DNA from: Flagellimonas sediminis
Lineage (GTDB): Bacteria > Bacteroidota > Bacteroidia > Flavobacteriales > Flavobacteriaceae
Assembly (NCBI RefSeq): GCF_010500845.1
Contig: NZ_JAAAMI010000015.1
Span: 1 to 42,578, forward strand
DNA: 42,578 nucleotides
Reading direction: 5' to 3'
The stretch's first letter is position 1, and each line of letters opens with the position of its first letter. Below the pieces are notes generated by a model, which did no database searches, was not told the DNA's origin, and saw nothing but the letters and a program-made list of their open reading frames with translations. This document shows positions 32,364 through 42,000 of the stretch, one piece after another. The translations under genes and the position numbers were made by a program.

Positions 32364-33548
32364 ATGAAATTTAAATTCGTATGCGCCCTTTGCGTGTACC
32401 TGTTTTTTGGCAAAGTGTTTTCCCAATCCACTGAGATGGAGAAAGTGCTGAACCAAATAGAACAGAACAATAAAGAGTTGAAGGCCTATCAATCGTACAT
32501 TAATGGCCAACAACTGCAAAATAAAAGCGGTAACAATTTGCCGAACCCCGAGGTTCTTGGGTATTATTTGCCATTTGGTGACCACCAGTCGGACGATTAC
32601 GCTGAATTTGAAGTCTCACAATCATTCGAATTTCCTACGGTGTATTTGGCCCGTAACAAGTGGAACAAGCTTCGGGCAGACCAGTTGGAGACGATGTACA
32701 CCAATAAGCGCCAAGAAATTCTTTTGAAAGCCAAAGAGGGGTTGATCAATCTCAATCTACTTCAAAAACGGAAGGAGATAGAAGAAGTCAGAAAAACCCA
32801 AAGTATGGAGGTTTTCCAACAAGTCCAAGAAATGTATAACAAGGAACAGGTTGGAATCTTGGATCTTAACAAGGCGAAAGTAGCTTGGATTCAGGAACAG
32901 TTTATAATGGAACAGTTACAAGCTGACATTCAAAACCAACTGACTGAATTGCAAACGCTAAATGGTGGACAATCCATTGAAATGAATGATTTGCAGTTGG
33001 AGAGTCCTGTCCAATTACAAAATTTGGAAATTATTTGGAGTGAAAAACTGGCCAATGACCCAAGATTGATCGAGCTCCAAGCCAAGGAAGCCTCTGCTTT
33101 TCAGAACGTCAAACTGGAAAAGAACAAAGTGCTGCCCAATATCTCATTGGGATATAACTACCAAGGTGTAAACGGCAATGACTATTCAGGAGTATTTGGC
33201 GGTTTGTCTATTCCCTTATGGAACAGTAATAACAAAGTGAAGGCAGCAAAGGCCAATTTTGAGTACCAACAAACCAATTCAGAAGTAACAAGGGCATTGA
33301 TGTATTCACAATTCCAACAGGAATACAACCAATACCTTTTGTTGTTCAACAAATACACCGAATATCAAGAAACGCTATCCAACCTAGATAGTGAGGCACT
33401 TTTATTTAAAGCCTACAATCTGGGTGAATATTCCTTTTTGGAATATTATATGGAAGTTCAGTTTTATCGGGATGCAACCGATAGGATGTTGGAAATGGAA
33501 AAACAACTACAGCTATTACAAGCACAATTATTAATACATCAATTGTAA
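32364..33548 (+). CDS. TolC-family outer-membrane efflux protein (CusC/CzcC type)
   Basis: A 394-residue outer-membrane channel subunit: signal peptide (to about residue 22, VFSQS), then two long Gln- and Glu-rich coiled-coil repeats characteristic of the outer membrane efflux protein domain. ATG at 32364 begins the signal peptide; the longer frame from 32322 has a poor start. First gene of the tripartite heavy-metal efflux operon; the periplasmic adaptor and RND pump follow. Confidence 0.88.
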   Translation: MKFKFVCALCVYLFFGKVFSQSTEMEKVLNQIEQNNKELKAYQSYINGQQLQNKSGNNLPNPEVLGYYLPFGDHQSDDYAEFEVSQSFEFPTVYLARNKWNKLRADQLETMYTNKRQEILLKAKEGLINLNLLQKRKEIEEVRKTQSMEVFQQVQEMYNKEQVGILDLNKAKVAWIQEQFIMEQLQADIQNQLTELQTLNGGQSIEMNDLQLESPVQLQNLEIIWSEKLANDPRLIELQAKEASAFQNVKLEKNKVLPNISLGYNYQGVNGNDYSGVFGGLSIPLWNSNNKVKAAKANFEYQQTNSEVTRALMYSQFQQEYNQYLLLFNKYTEYQETLSNLDSEALLFKAYNLGEYSFLEYYMEVQFYRDATDRMLEMEKQLQLLQAQLLIHQL

Positions 33549-33567
33549 CAACTTAAAAAACTAAAAG

Positions 33568-33813
33568 ATGAAAACAGTATCAAAAATTTTAATGGCGTCA
33601 ATGGTATTCATTGCAATAGGAATTACAGGATGCCGTGACACCAAAAAAGAAGAAGCAAAAGACGACCATGGACATACCCATGGGGAAGGTGCGGATCATA
33701 CGCATGAACAGGAAGAAGTGAAACAAGAAGAGTTCACTGTTGGCAAGGATTCAACAGGGACCGAAGAAGGGACCCATACCCACGAGGATGGAGTAACACA
33801 CCACGACCACTAA
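33568..33813 (+). CDS. His-rich small lipoprotein
   Basis: An 81-residue lipoprotein (lipobox GITGC, C22) whose mature part is nearly all charged and carries DHGHTHGEGADHTHEQ and THTHEDGVTHHDH clusters. It probably binds metal ions at the outer face of a membrane and may hand them to the efflux adaptor, which itself starts with a His-containing segment. It lies between cusC-like and cusB-like genes with gaps of 19 and 12 bp. No defined family recognised. Confidence 0.8.
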   Translation: MKTVSKILMASMVFIAIGITGCRDTKKEEAKDDHGHTHGEGADHTHEQEEVKQEEFTVGKDSTGTEEGTHTHEDGVTHHDH

Positions 33814-33825
33814 ACTTTAATCAAA

Positions 33826-35331
33826 ATGAAAAAGTATTTAATAATTGTGCTTGCCTTAATGGCAACAGCTTGTAAACAAAATAAGGAAGAAGACCATGCC
33901 CATAACCCAGATGGCAGCCATGTAGGGGATGAAAAACCCCGATTGGATTATACCATTTGGACGGATGACACAGAATTGTTTGTGGAGTTCCCAGCATTGA
34001 TTGTGGGGCAACCAAGCAAATTCGCCGCACATTTCACGGTATTGGACAAACATCAGCCAGTACGTGAGGGTTCGGTTACGGTAAGTTTGGTCAAAGGGGA
34101 AAAAGGAATACGGTCAACTGCTGACGCTCCCTCGTCACCAGGAATATTTTCTCCACTTCTTCAGCCAACAGGACCAGGTGAACATCAATTGATTTTTGAC
34201 CTTACCACTCCTCAATACACTGATAAAATCATAATCGAGGATATTATGGTGTATGCCAGTTTGGATGAAGCCAAAGAGGCCTTGGGTGAAGCGGGCGAGG
34301 ATGGATCTATTTCATTTTTGAAAGAACAGGCTTGGAAAACAGCTTTCCAAACTGAACCCGTAATAAAAGGTGAAATATTCGATGTCATCAAGACCTCTGG
34401 GGTTTGGCAACCAGCCCAAGGAGCATTAAAAACAATGGTGGCAACGACCAATGGAACCGTCAACTTCTCAACTCTGAACCTTACAGAGGGTATGGAGGTA
34501 ACAAAAGGGCAATTGCTTTTAAGTGTGAGCAGCCAAGGCTTGGCATCCAATAATTTGAGTGCCGAAGTAGCCAAAGCAAAGGCCAATTATGATCAGGCAG
34601 CTTCGGAATACAACAGAAAAAAGGAACTTTATGAGAGCAAGATCATTCCAAAGGCTGCATTTGAAAAAGTGGAAAGTAATTATGCCATAGCAAAAGCAGA
34701 ATATCAATCCATTGCTTCGGGAGTTTCGGGTGACAGCAAACAGATTCGAGCCCCTTTTAATGGATTCATTAGATCTGTGAATGTGGCCAATGGTGATTAT
34801 GTAGAGCAAGGAGCTGTATTGATCAGTGTGGCGACAGAAGATTCAAAAGTGTTGAAATCGCAGATTGCACCCACCTATGGTTTGACCATGGAGAACTTTA
34901 AAGGTTTATGGTATCAAACGGAAACTGGTAATTGGAAGAACATTTCGGATTCAGATGGTATGATCCTATCCATTTCAAAAGATGTGGAAAAGGACAGTCC
35001 ATTGATTTCTGTGTTTGCCAGAGTGAACGACGTTGTTCCAGTTCCAGATGGTAGTTTAACCCAAGTACATATAGCAATGGGTGATGGCAAACCAACCACA
35101 CTTGTTCCCGAATCGGCCTTGTTGGAAGATTACGGCAACTATTCGGTTATGGTGCAACTTTCAGGAGAAAGCTTTGAGCGGAGATCAATTACCATAGGAA
35201 AACGCAATGGTGAAAATGTAGAGGTATTAAAAGGCCTTCAAGCTGGGGATGTCGTGGTAACCACAGGTGCGTATCAGGTAAAAATGGCCTCCATGTCAGG
35301 AACAACCCCTGCACATGGCCATGAACATTAA
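33826..35331 (+). CDS. RND efflux periplasmic adaptor (CusB/CzcB type)
   Basis: A 501-residue membrane-fusion protein and probable lipoprotein (MATAC, C16), with HAHNPDGSH right after the anchor. An extra N-terminal domain (about 40-140, YTIWTDDTELFVEFP) resembles that of heavy-metal adaptors. Then come the lipoyl/hairpin domain (coiled coil about 245-290), the RAPFNGFIRSVNVANGDYVEQG barrel-sandwich motif, and a C-terminal beta-barrel ending in a His tail (HGHEH). Second structural part of the efflux system. Confidence 0.9.
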   Translation: MKKYLIIVLALMATACKQNKEEDHAHNPDGSHVGDEKPRLDYTIWTDDTELFVEFPALIVGQPSKFAAHFTVLDKHQPVREGSVTVSLVKGEKGIRSTADAPSSPGIFSPLLQPTGPGEHQLIFDLTTPQYTDKIIIEDIMVYASLDEAKEALGEAGEDGSISFLKEQAWKTAFQTEPVIKGEIFDVIKTSGVWQPAQGALKTMVATTNGTVNFSTLNLTEGMEVTKGQLLLSVSSQGLASNNLSAEVAKAKANYDQAASEYNRKKELYESKIIPKAAFEKVESNYAIAKAEYQSIASGVSGDSKQIRAPFNGFIRSVNVANGDYVEQGAVLISVATEDSKVLKSQIAPTYGLTMENFKGLWYQTETGNWKNISDSDGMILSISKDVEKDSPLISVFARVNDVVPVPDGSLTQVHIAMGDGKPTTLVPESALLEDYGNYSVMVQLSGESFERRSITIGKRNGENVEVLKGLQAGDVVVTTGAYQVKMASMSGTTPAHGHEH

Positions 35332-35343
35332 AAAGCAAAAATT

Positions 35344-38300
35344 ATGTTGACTAAAATATTAAATAGTTCCCTACATAATCGTTTGCTGATTTTGTTGGGA
35401 GCCGTAGTGTTGAGTGTATTGGGTGTGTACTATGCAAAAACAATGAATGTTGATGTATTCCCGGACCTCACAGCACCTACGGTAACCATTCTTACCGAAG
35501 CCCACGGAATGGAATCGGAAGAAGTGGAAAAACTGGTGACCTATCAATTGGAAACCGCCCTGAACGGTTCGCCCAATGTAAGGCGTATTCGTTCCTCATC
35601 GGCAGCGGGTATTTCCATTGTCTGGGTCGAATTTGAATGGGGAACGGATATATACAGGGCACGGCAAATTGTAAGTGAACGCATCCCGATGGTGCGTGAA
35701 AATCTGCCTGAAGGTATCGGTGCACCAACGATGGCGCCCATTTCATCCATTATGGGTGAGATTATGCTATTGGGAGTAACATCTGATAGTTTGTCACCCA
35801 TGGAATTACGTACCCTATCTGACTGGACGATTCGCCCACGCATCAAAGCGATTGGCGGTATCGCCAATGTGGTGGTCATTGGTGGCGAGTACAAACAATA
35901 CCAAGTATTTGCCAATCCCGAAAAGTTGAAGCACTATAACGTGAGCTTATCAGAATTGGTAGACCACGTTAGGGAAGCCAATGTAAATGCTCCAGGTGGC
36001 ATTGTAAATCAATATGGGAACCAATACATCATTAAAGGTAGTGGTAGGGCCTATGCTTTGGAAGACCTACAGGAAGCTGTTTTAAAGCAGATCAATGGTC
36101 AGACCATTAAAATCAAAGATGTAGCCACTGTACAGATCGGGGCATCGGACAAGATCGGTGATGGTTCATTGAATGGGAAGGAATCGGTGGTCTTGACCAT
36201 ATCCAAACAACCCGATGTCAACACCTTAAATTTGACAGATCAGTTGGATTTGGCCATTGCCGATCTACAAAAAACTTTGCCCAAAGGTGTGGAAATCAAA
36301 AGCCAGATATTCAGGCAATCCGATTTTATCGAGGCCTCCATAAGCAATCTAAATTCCACCTTGTTGGAGGGTGCATTTTTTGTGGTGATTGTATTGTTCA
36401 TTTTCTTGATGAACTGGCGAACCACGGTAATTTCATTGTTGGCCATTCCTATTTCATTATTGGTGTCCATCATCATCTTAAAATTAATGGGATATACCAT
36501 TAACACGATGAGTTTAGGTGGTATGGCCATCGCCATTGGTGCCTTGGTGGATGATGCAATCATTGATGTGGAAAATGTGTATAAACGTTTGCGTGAAAAC
36601 AGTCGTTTGCCAAAAGAAGCTCAGCAATCCGTAATTACTGTCGTGCGGGATGCTTCTGTGGAAATACGTAGCTCCATCATCATAGCGACCTTGATCATTA
36701 TTGTTTCGTTCGTTCCTTTGTTCTTTTTGAGTGGCATGGAAGGCAGATTATTACAACCGCTAGGAATTGCTTTTGTAACCTCTGTATTAACGTCCTTGAT
36801 TGTTGCGGTTACAGTTACCCCTGTTTTATGTTCGTATTTATTGAACAACGAAAAGCTGTTGAACAAACAAGCCGAAGGCACAAAAGTGGAACAATGGCTC
36901 CAAAAATGGTATGCAGCCACATTGGACAAGGTGATTAAATTCCCAAAAACGGTGATCGGTGTAACTGTGATTGCCTTTATTTTGAGTTTGGCATTGGCGA
37001 CCCAATTGGGAAGAAGCTTTTTGCCCGAGTTCAATGAAGGTTCGTTGGTGATCAGTGCAGTTGGCCCTCCCGGAATGTCTCTGGAAGAAAGTAACAAGGC
37101 TGGGAAACAAATAGAAACCTTGTTGTTGGAAATGCCCGAAGTTGAAGTGGTGACCCGCAGAACTGGACGTGCGGAATTGGACGAACATGCACAAGGGGTC
37201 AATGCTGCCGAAATTGATGTGCCGTTTATATTGGATGGTAAATCCAAGGAAGCTTTTTTTGAGGAAGTCCGAACTAAACTAAGTGTGGTGCCCGGCGTCA
37301 ACATCACCCTTGGGCAGCCCATAGCACACCGTATCGATCATATGCTATCGGGAACAAGGGCCAATATCGCCATCAAGATATTTGGCCCCGATCTACAGCG
37401 TTTGTTCGAATTGGGCAAACAAGTGGAGCAGAACATCAAATCCATTGATGGGTTGGCGGATGTTGCGGTTGACCAGCAAATAGAAGTTCCCCAAATTCGG
37501 ATAAAGCCCAAGCGCCAAATATTGGCGGCTTATGGTATGACAGCTGGCAACTTGATGGAACAGGTGGATATAGCGTTTGCAGGTGAGGAAGTGGGCGAGA
37601 TCTATGAAGGGCATCAATATTTTGACCTCGTGGTCCGGTATGATAAACCCTTTCGTGACAATATCGAGCATTTCAAGAACACCTTGATCAGTCTGCCCAA
37701 CGGAGGACAAACGGTGTTGGGTGAATTGGCGACCATAGGTTCAGTAAGTAGTCCTAATACCATCAGCCGTGAAGACGTACAACGTAAGATTGTGATTGCC
37801 GCCAATGTACAGGGAAGGGATTTGCGGAGTGCCGTAAACGAGATTGAAGCGGTGGTCAACAGTACCATTACCTTTCCAGAGGGGTATCGTGTACAATATG
37901 GCGGGCAGTTTGAAAGTGAATCCAAAGCATCCCAATTGTTATTGGTCACAGCATTTTTGGCAATCGGTATCATTTTCCTGTTACTGTATTATGAGTTCAA
38001 AAATGTGAAATTGGCCTTTGTGGTGCTCATCAATTTGCCTTTGGCATTGATTGGGGGTATTTTGATCGTCTACTTCACCTCTGGCATCGTAAGCATAGCA
38101 GCGACCATTGGATTTATCAGTTTGTTCGGTATTGCCACCCGAAACGGTATTCTATTGGTATCTCGATACGAAGATTTAAGACAGGAAGGAAAAACAGGAA
38201 TAGACCTTATCAAAGCAGGTGCCTTGGATAGATTAAACCCTATTTTAATGACGGCCTTTACCACAGGATTGGCCTTGATCCCATTGGCTCTAAAAGGTGG

Positions 38301-38427
38301 GCAACCCGGTAGTGAAATACAAAGCCCCATGGCGGTGGTCATTTTGGGAGGTTTGCTTTCTGCAACACTTTTGAATTTAATTGTAATTCCTTGTGTGTAT
38401 GAGTTGGTGATTAGTAAAAAGGAATAA
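35344..38427 (+). CDS. Heavy-metal RND efflux pump (CusA/CzcA family)
   Basis: A 1027-residue proton-driven inner-membrane pump of the HME-RND family with 12 transmembrane helices in two halves and two large periplasmic loops. N-terminus NVDVFPDLTAPTVTI and the GSPNVRRIRSSSAAGIS segment are typical. The helix-4 motif AIGALVDDAIIDVENVYKRL carries the acidic pair needed for proton coupling. The metal cannot be read with certainty: CzcA-like and CusA-like pumps both fit, but His-rich partners and the copA/copZ genes downstream favour copper or silver. Twelve bases separate it from the adaptor gene. A terminator follows. Confidence 0.92.
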   Translation: MLTKILNSSLHNRLLILLGAVVLSVLGVYYAKTMNVDVFPDLTAPTVTILTEAHGMESEEVEKLVTYQLETALNGSPNVRRIRSSSAAGISIVWVEFEWGTDIYRARQIVSERIPMVRENLPEGIGAPTMAPISSIMGEIMLLGVTSDSLSPMELRTLSDWTIRPRIKAIGGIANVVVIGGEYKQYQVFANPEKLKHYNVSLSELVDHVREANVNAPGGIVNQYGNQYIIKGSGRAYALEDLQEAVLKQINGQTIKIKDVATVQIGASDKIGDGSLNGKESVVLTISKQPDVNTLNLTDQLDLAIADLQKTLPKGVEIKSQIFRQSDFIEASISNLNSTLLEGAFFVVIVLFIFLMNWRTTVISLLAIPISLLVSIIILKLMGYTINTMSLGGMAIAIGALVDDAIIDVENVYKRLRENSRLPKEAQQSVITVVRDASVEIRSSIIIATLIIIVSFVPLFFLSGMEGRLLQPLGIAFVTSVLTSLIVAVTVTPVLCSYLLNNEKLLNKQAEGTKVEQWLQKWYAATLDKVIKFPKTVIGVTVIAFILSLALATQLGRSFLPEFNEGSLVISAVGPPGMSLEESNKAGKQIETLLLEMPEVEVVTRRTGRAELDEHAQGVNAAEIDVPFILDGKSKEAFFEEVRTKLSVVPGVNITLGQPIAHRIDHMLSGTRANIAIKIFGPDLQRLFELGKQVEQNIKSIDGLADVAVDQQIEVPQIRIKPKRQILAAYGMTAGNLMEQVDIAFAGEEVGEIYEGHQYFDLVVRYDKPFRDNIEHFKNTLISLPNGGQTVLGELATIGSVSSPNTISREDVQRKIVIAANVQGRDLRSAVNEIEAVVNSTITFPEGYRVQYGGQFESESKASQLLLVTAFLAIGIIFLLLYYEFKNVKLAFVVLINLPLALIGGILIVYFTSGIVSIAATIGFISLFGIATRNGILLVSRYEDLRQEGKTGIDLIKAGALDRLNPILMTAFTTGLALIPLALKGGQPGSEIQSPMAVVILGGLLSATLLNLIVIPCVYELVISKKE

Positions 38428-38445
38428 TAGGAATGAAAGGAAATT

Positions 38446-38477
38446 GGGCTGCTATAAATTATAGCGGCCCTTTCTTT
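38446..38477 (+). terminator. Terminator after the efflux operon
   Basis: GGGC-T-GCTATAA pairs with TTATAGC-G-GCCC (38446-38470) followed by TTTCTTT. It separates the plus-strand efflux operon from the convergent copper chaperone gene. Confidence 0.8.
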
Positions 38478-38599
38478 GCCGAAAATTTTATGTATACATT
38501 TTTAAATGTAAAGTTCAACAAAACTATCTAATCCGAATAGGATCAAGGCAATCCCCAATCCCATTCGAACCATTTAATATATTCTTCTGGACATTCCAT

Positions 38600-38809
38600 T
38601 TATTTCTTGGTCAAATGATATCCAGCCGATTCAACGGCAGAAGTGATTTCCTCTTCCGTGGCACTTGTGGTCTGTACGGTCAATAATTTGTCTTGGGAGG
38701 CAAAGTCAACCGACCAATCGGTCACGCCATCCACCTTATCCAAAAATGGTTTTACGGTATTGGCACATCCACTGCACTTAATATTTGATTTGAATTGTAA
38801 TGTACTCAT
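38600..38809 (-). CDS. Copper chaperone, HMA domain (CopZ-like)
   Basis: A 69-residue single heavy-metal-associated domain: MSTLQFKSNIKCSGCANTVKPFLDKV with the Cu(I)-binding C-x2-C, and a beta-alpha-beta-beta-alpha-beta pattern. The ATG at 38809 is chosen; another ATG at 38815 adds two residues. It stands 27 bp downstream of copA on the same strand, so it likely delivers copper to CopA. The usual MxCxxC motif is IKCSGC here. Confidence 0.9.
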   Translation of the reverse strand: MSTLQFKSNIKCSGCANTVKPFLDKVDGVTDWSVDFASQDKLLTVQTTSATEEEITSAVESAGYHLTKK

Positions 38810-38836
38810 GTTCATCAATTTTAAATTAGAAAATAA

Positions 38837-41095
38837 TTAAAGTTTAATTGTTTTAAGTCTCAAACTGTTCAATACGACCGATACACTGCTAAAGGCCATA
38901 GCGGCACCAGCGATCATCGGATCCAACAAAAATCCATTGATCGGATAAAGCAGCCCTGCAGCTATAGGAATTCCAATGATATTGTAAATAAAGGCCCAAA
39001 AAAGATTTTGTCTTATACCCACAACGGTCTTATGGGAGAGTTTCAACGCCTTGGGGATTGCATTTAAATCAGAGGTGATCAGGGTCATTTTCGCGACATC
39101 CATGGCAATGTCGGACCCTTTGCCCATCGCGATACTGACATCTGCTTGGGCAAGTGCCTGCGAATCATTGATGCCATCACCCACCATGGCGACCACCTTT
39201 CCGCTTTCTTGAAGCCTTTTCACAAAATCAGCTTTCTCTGATGGGAGTACTTCGGCTTCATAGCTTTTGATACCCACCTGATGTGATACGGCCTCGGCCG
39301 TCATCTTGTTATCACCGGTCAGCATATGGACCTCCAAACCGCTCGCCTGCATTTCTTGTATGGCTTCCTTTGAGGATTCCTTTATACTATCCATAATGGC
39401 CAAAATCGCCTTCACCTTACCTCCACCGCCAAAGTATATGACCGTTTTGGCCTCTTGCTCAAACCCTTCGACCAAATGTTCCAGATTGGCATCCATGGCA
39501 ATTCCTTTTTCGACCATCAACTTATGATTGCCCACAAAGTAATGGGTGCCATCCAATGCCTCGGTTCGAACGCCTTTTCCTGTAAGACTATTGAAGTCCG
39601 AAATTTCGACCGGATTTACCTTTCTATCTTTTAAAAAGGAGACCACTGCCTCAGCCAAGGGATGTTCGGACTGTGCCTCCACAGCATATAAAATTTGCTC
39701 CAGGGCCTTCTGATCGGTCACATGGTCCGCAAAGACCATATTGGTCACCACAGGCTTTCCTTCTGTTATGGTGCCCGTTTTATCCAGGACAATGGCATTC
39801 ACTTTGTAACCCAACTCCAGGCTTTCCGCATCTTTGATGAGAATATTGTGTTCGGCCCCCTTGCCGATTCCTACCATGATGGCGGTCGGGGTTGCCAATC
39901 CCAGTGCACAGGGGCAAGCAATTACCAAAACGGCAACTGCGGTCAGCAGTGCATGGGTGAAGGCATCCTCACCCCCCAGTGACATCCAGGTGATAAATGT
40001 CAACAGTGAAATCGTCATCACAACAGGAACAAAAATACCGGCAATCCTGTCCACCAATTTTTGTACGGGCGCCTTGCTCCCTTGTGCTTCCTGCACCATT
40101 TTGATGATCTGGGACAAAAGGGTCTCCCCTCCCACCCGGTCAGCAACAAACTGAAAGCTTCCCTTTTGGTTTACGGTACCGGCAAAAACTTTTTCACCTT
40201 TTGTCTTTTCTACAGGGACGGGTTCGCCCGTGATCATACTTTCATCAACATAGGAACTTCCTTTGGACACCGTTCCATCCACAGGGACCTTCTCCCCTGG
40301 TCTTACCAATATCGTTTGGCCTACCTTGACCGAAGAAATTGGGATTTCACTTTCCTCCCCATGTTCTATCACCTTTAAGGTCTTGGGCTGCAGCCCTATC
40401 AATTTTTTAATGGCCGAGGACGTATTTGATTTTGCCTTTTCTTCCAACAATTTTCCCAATGAAATAAAGGTGATGATCACTGTGGCAGCTTCATAATATA
40501 CATGGGGTTCCATGCCTTTACTGAGCCAAAATTCAGGAAAAAGGGTATTGAATACACTGAACAAAAAGGCAATGCCCGTACTGAGTGCGACCAAAGTATC
40601 CATATTGGCCTTGCCGAATTTGGCCTGCTTGAGGGCATTGACGAAAAAGCTTCGCCCAAACCAGAACAGGATGGGTAGGGCTAACACCAATGAAATCCAC
40701 CTACCCGGGACCCAATCCATAAAAAACATCCCCAATACGAAAATGGGAAGTGTCAAAATAGCGGACCAAAGGGTTCGCCTTTTTATAGACCCATAATGCT
40801 TTTTCGAAAGCTCTTCCTGTACTCCGGTCGGATCCTCGGCATCCACAACAATATCATAACCGATCTGACGTACCGCATTTTGAAGATCGGTAAGATCCAT
40901 AGCACTATCAAATTCCACAAGGACCGTACTATTGGCAAAATTGACACTGGCATTGTAGACCCCTTCCGTATGGCCCAGCATGGATTCCACGCTGGATGCA
41001 CAGGCAGCACAGGTCATTCCAGTGACCGGGAATGATTTTTTGGACACCGTCTTCGCTTTCCTTTCAGTATCCTCTATAATATCGATTGCATCCAT
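38837..41095 (-). CDS. copA: Copper-exporting P1B-type ATPase
   Basis: A 752-residue pump: one N-terminal HMA domain with MTCAACAS (C29, C32), eight transmembrane helices, actuator TGE (289-291), the metal-path CPC (394-396) in [13 protein letters not shown], phosphorylation site DKTGT (D438), SEHPLAEA and GDGIND. The motifs are those of the Cu(I) group P1B-1. It is encoded with its chaperone. Three AGAATT repeats stand in its upstream region and an HMA-AraC regulator lies further upstream. Confidence 0.96.
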   Translation of the reverse strand: MDAIDIIEDTERKAKTVSKKSFPVTGMTCAACASSVESMLGHTEGVYNASVNFANSTVLVEFDSAMDLTDLQNAVRQIGYDIVVDAEDPTGVQEELSKKHYGSIKRRTLWSAILTLPIFVLGMFFMDWVPGRWISLVLALPILFWFGRSFFVNALKQAKFGKANMDTLVALSTGIAFLFSVFNTLFPEFWLSKGMEPHVYYEAATVIITFISLGKLLEEKAKSNTSSAIKKLIGLQPKTLKVIEHGEESEIPISSVKVGQTILVRPGEKVPVDGTVSKGSSYVDESMITGEPVPVEKTKGEKVFAGTVNQKGSFQFVADRVGGETLLSQIIKMVQEAQGSKAPVQKLVDRIAGIFVPVVMTISLLTFITWMSLGGEDAFTHALLTAVAVLVIACPCALGLATPTAIMVGIGKGAEHNILIKDAESLELGYKVNAIVLDKTGTITEGKPVVTNMVFADHVTDQKALEQILYAVEAQSEHPLAEAVVSFLKDRKVNPVEISDFNSLTGKGVRTEALDGTHYFVGNHKLMVEKGIAMDANLEHLVEGFEQEAKTVIYFGGGGKVKAILAIMDSIKESSKEAIQEMQASGLEVHMLTGDNKMTAEAVSHQVGIKSYEAEVLPSEKADFVKRLQESGKVVAMVGDGINDSQALAQADVSIAMGKGSDIAMDVAKMTLITSDLNAIPKALKLSHKTVVGIRQNLFWAFIYNIIGIPIAAGLLYPINGFLLDPMIAGAAMAFSSVSVVLNSLRLKTIKL

Positions 41096-41131
41096 TTTCT
41101 ACTCTGATTTGTATGGTACAAATTTCAGAAC

Positions 41132-41175
41132 AGAATTATGATGAGAAGTTATAGAATTCGCCGAAAGAATTATAA
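41132..41175. promoter_or_regulatory. AGAATT repeats before copA, candidate operator
   Basis: AGAATTAT occurs at 41132-41139 and 41166-41173, with AGAATTCG at 41153-41160 between; the first step is 21 bp. The last two also form an imperfect inverted repeat (TTATAGAATTC with GAATTATAA). Placed 37-80 bp before the copA ATG, they are a candidate binding array for the AraC-type regulator at the right edge. Confidence 0.4.
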
Positions 41176-41221
41176 AATTGTCATAAGGGCATGGTTATTT
41201 ATTGTAATGGAATGGATCAAA

Positions 41222-41866
41222 CTATGTTTTGGACCGACCTAAATGTTCTTTTATATAACTATCCAAATAGATTTTGGGCTTATGTTCATTTTTCACTAAA
41301 TTGAAGGTCCGCTCAATAAGTTCTATTCCTGCCTTGTTAAAAGCAATGTCAATTGTTGTAAAATTAGTGTTCCGCGGAATTCTAACGGCTTCTTGATCCA
41401 GAATAAAACCTTCATCAATTTTTTCATCTATAAGGTGAGTGGTTACTCCTGAAACCCTAGCCCCCAAATCCATTGCATCCTGTATTGCTGTTTGGGTGTT
41501 TTTAAATGATGGTAACAATGAAGGGTGAATATTCAATATTCTATTTTTAAATGGCACTAATAATTCAGGCCTTATCCTATACTTATATCCCAACAAAAAA
41601 AGATAATCAATTTTATTCTTCTGAAGAATGTCCGCCAACCAAATCTGATACTCTGTGATGGAACCAAAATCACCCGGATATCGATCAATAATAGTGATTT
41701 GATTATCCGAAAAGTGTTTGAGGTTTCCAGCCGGCTGCCCCGCTGTCACCACACATTTTATTTTATGTCCCCTTAGTCGTCCCTCCGTTAAAAGGTCCAA
41801 ACAATCCTTTGCACATCTTCCACCTCCAGAAAAGAAGATACCCCAAGTTATTTTTTCGTTTTCCAT
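41222..41866 (-). CDS. Formyltransferase-fold protein (PurN/Fmt-like)
   Basis: A 214-residue protein of the folate-dependent formyltransferase family. The catalytic Asn-His-Asp set appears as NIHPSLLPSF (N, H) and HLIDEKIDEG (D), with the LGYKYRI segment before. The N-terminus (FFSGGGRCAKDCLDLL) departs from the GSGSN loop that holds phosphate of the ribosyl substrate in PurN, so the acceptor is probably not GAR and may be a sugar nucleotide or amine. It stands between copA and the AraC gene on the same strand, but a copper link is not evident. Confidence 0.75.
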   Translation of the reverse strand: MENEKITWGIFFSGGGRCAKDCLDLLTEGRLRGHKIKCVVTAGQPAGNLKHFSDNQITIIDRYPGDFGSITEYQIWLADILQKNKIDYLFLLGYKYRIRPELLVPFKNRILNIHPSLLPSFKNTQTAIQDAMDLGARVSGVTTHLIDEKIDEGFILDQEAVRIPRNTNFTTIDIAFNKAGIELIERTFNLVKNEHKPKIYLDSYIKEHLGRSKT

Positions 41867-42000
41867 GATAAGAATATTTTAAATTCGACTTATAAGACAT
41901 TGCAGAAGATTGAAGACAAGGCCAAAACCAATTCTTTAATCACATTTTCGTTTATAATAAGATATAATTCAGAAGCCTTCTATATTTAATTTCCTTTAAT

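Noticed and set aside
36621..37322. Long minus-strand frame opposite the RND pump gene
   Set aside because: Shadow of the strong coding frame on the plus strand; no domain or promoter.
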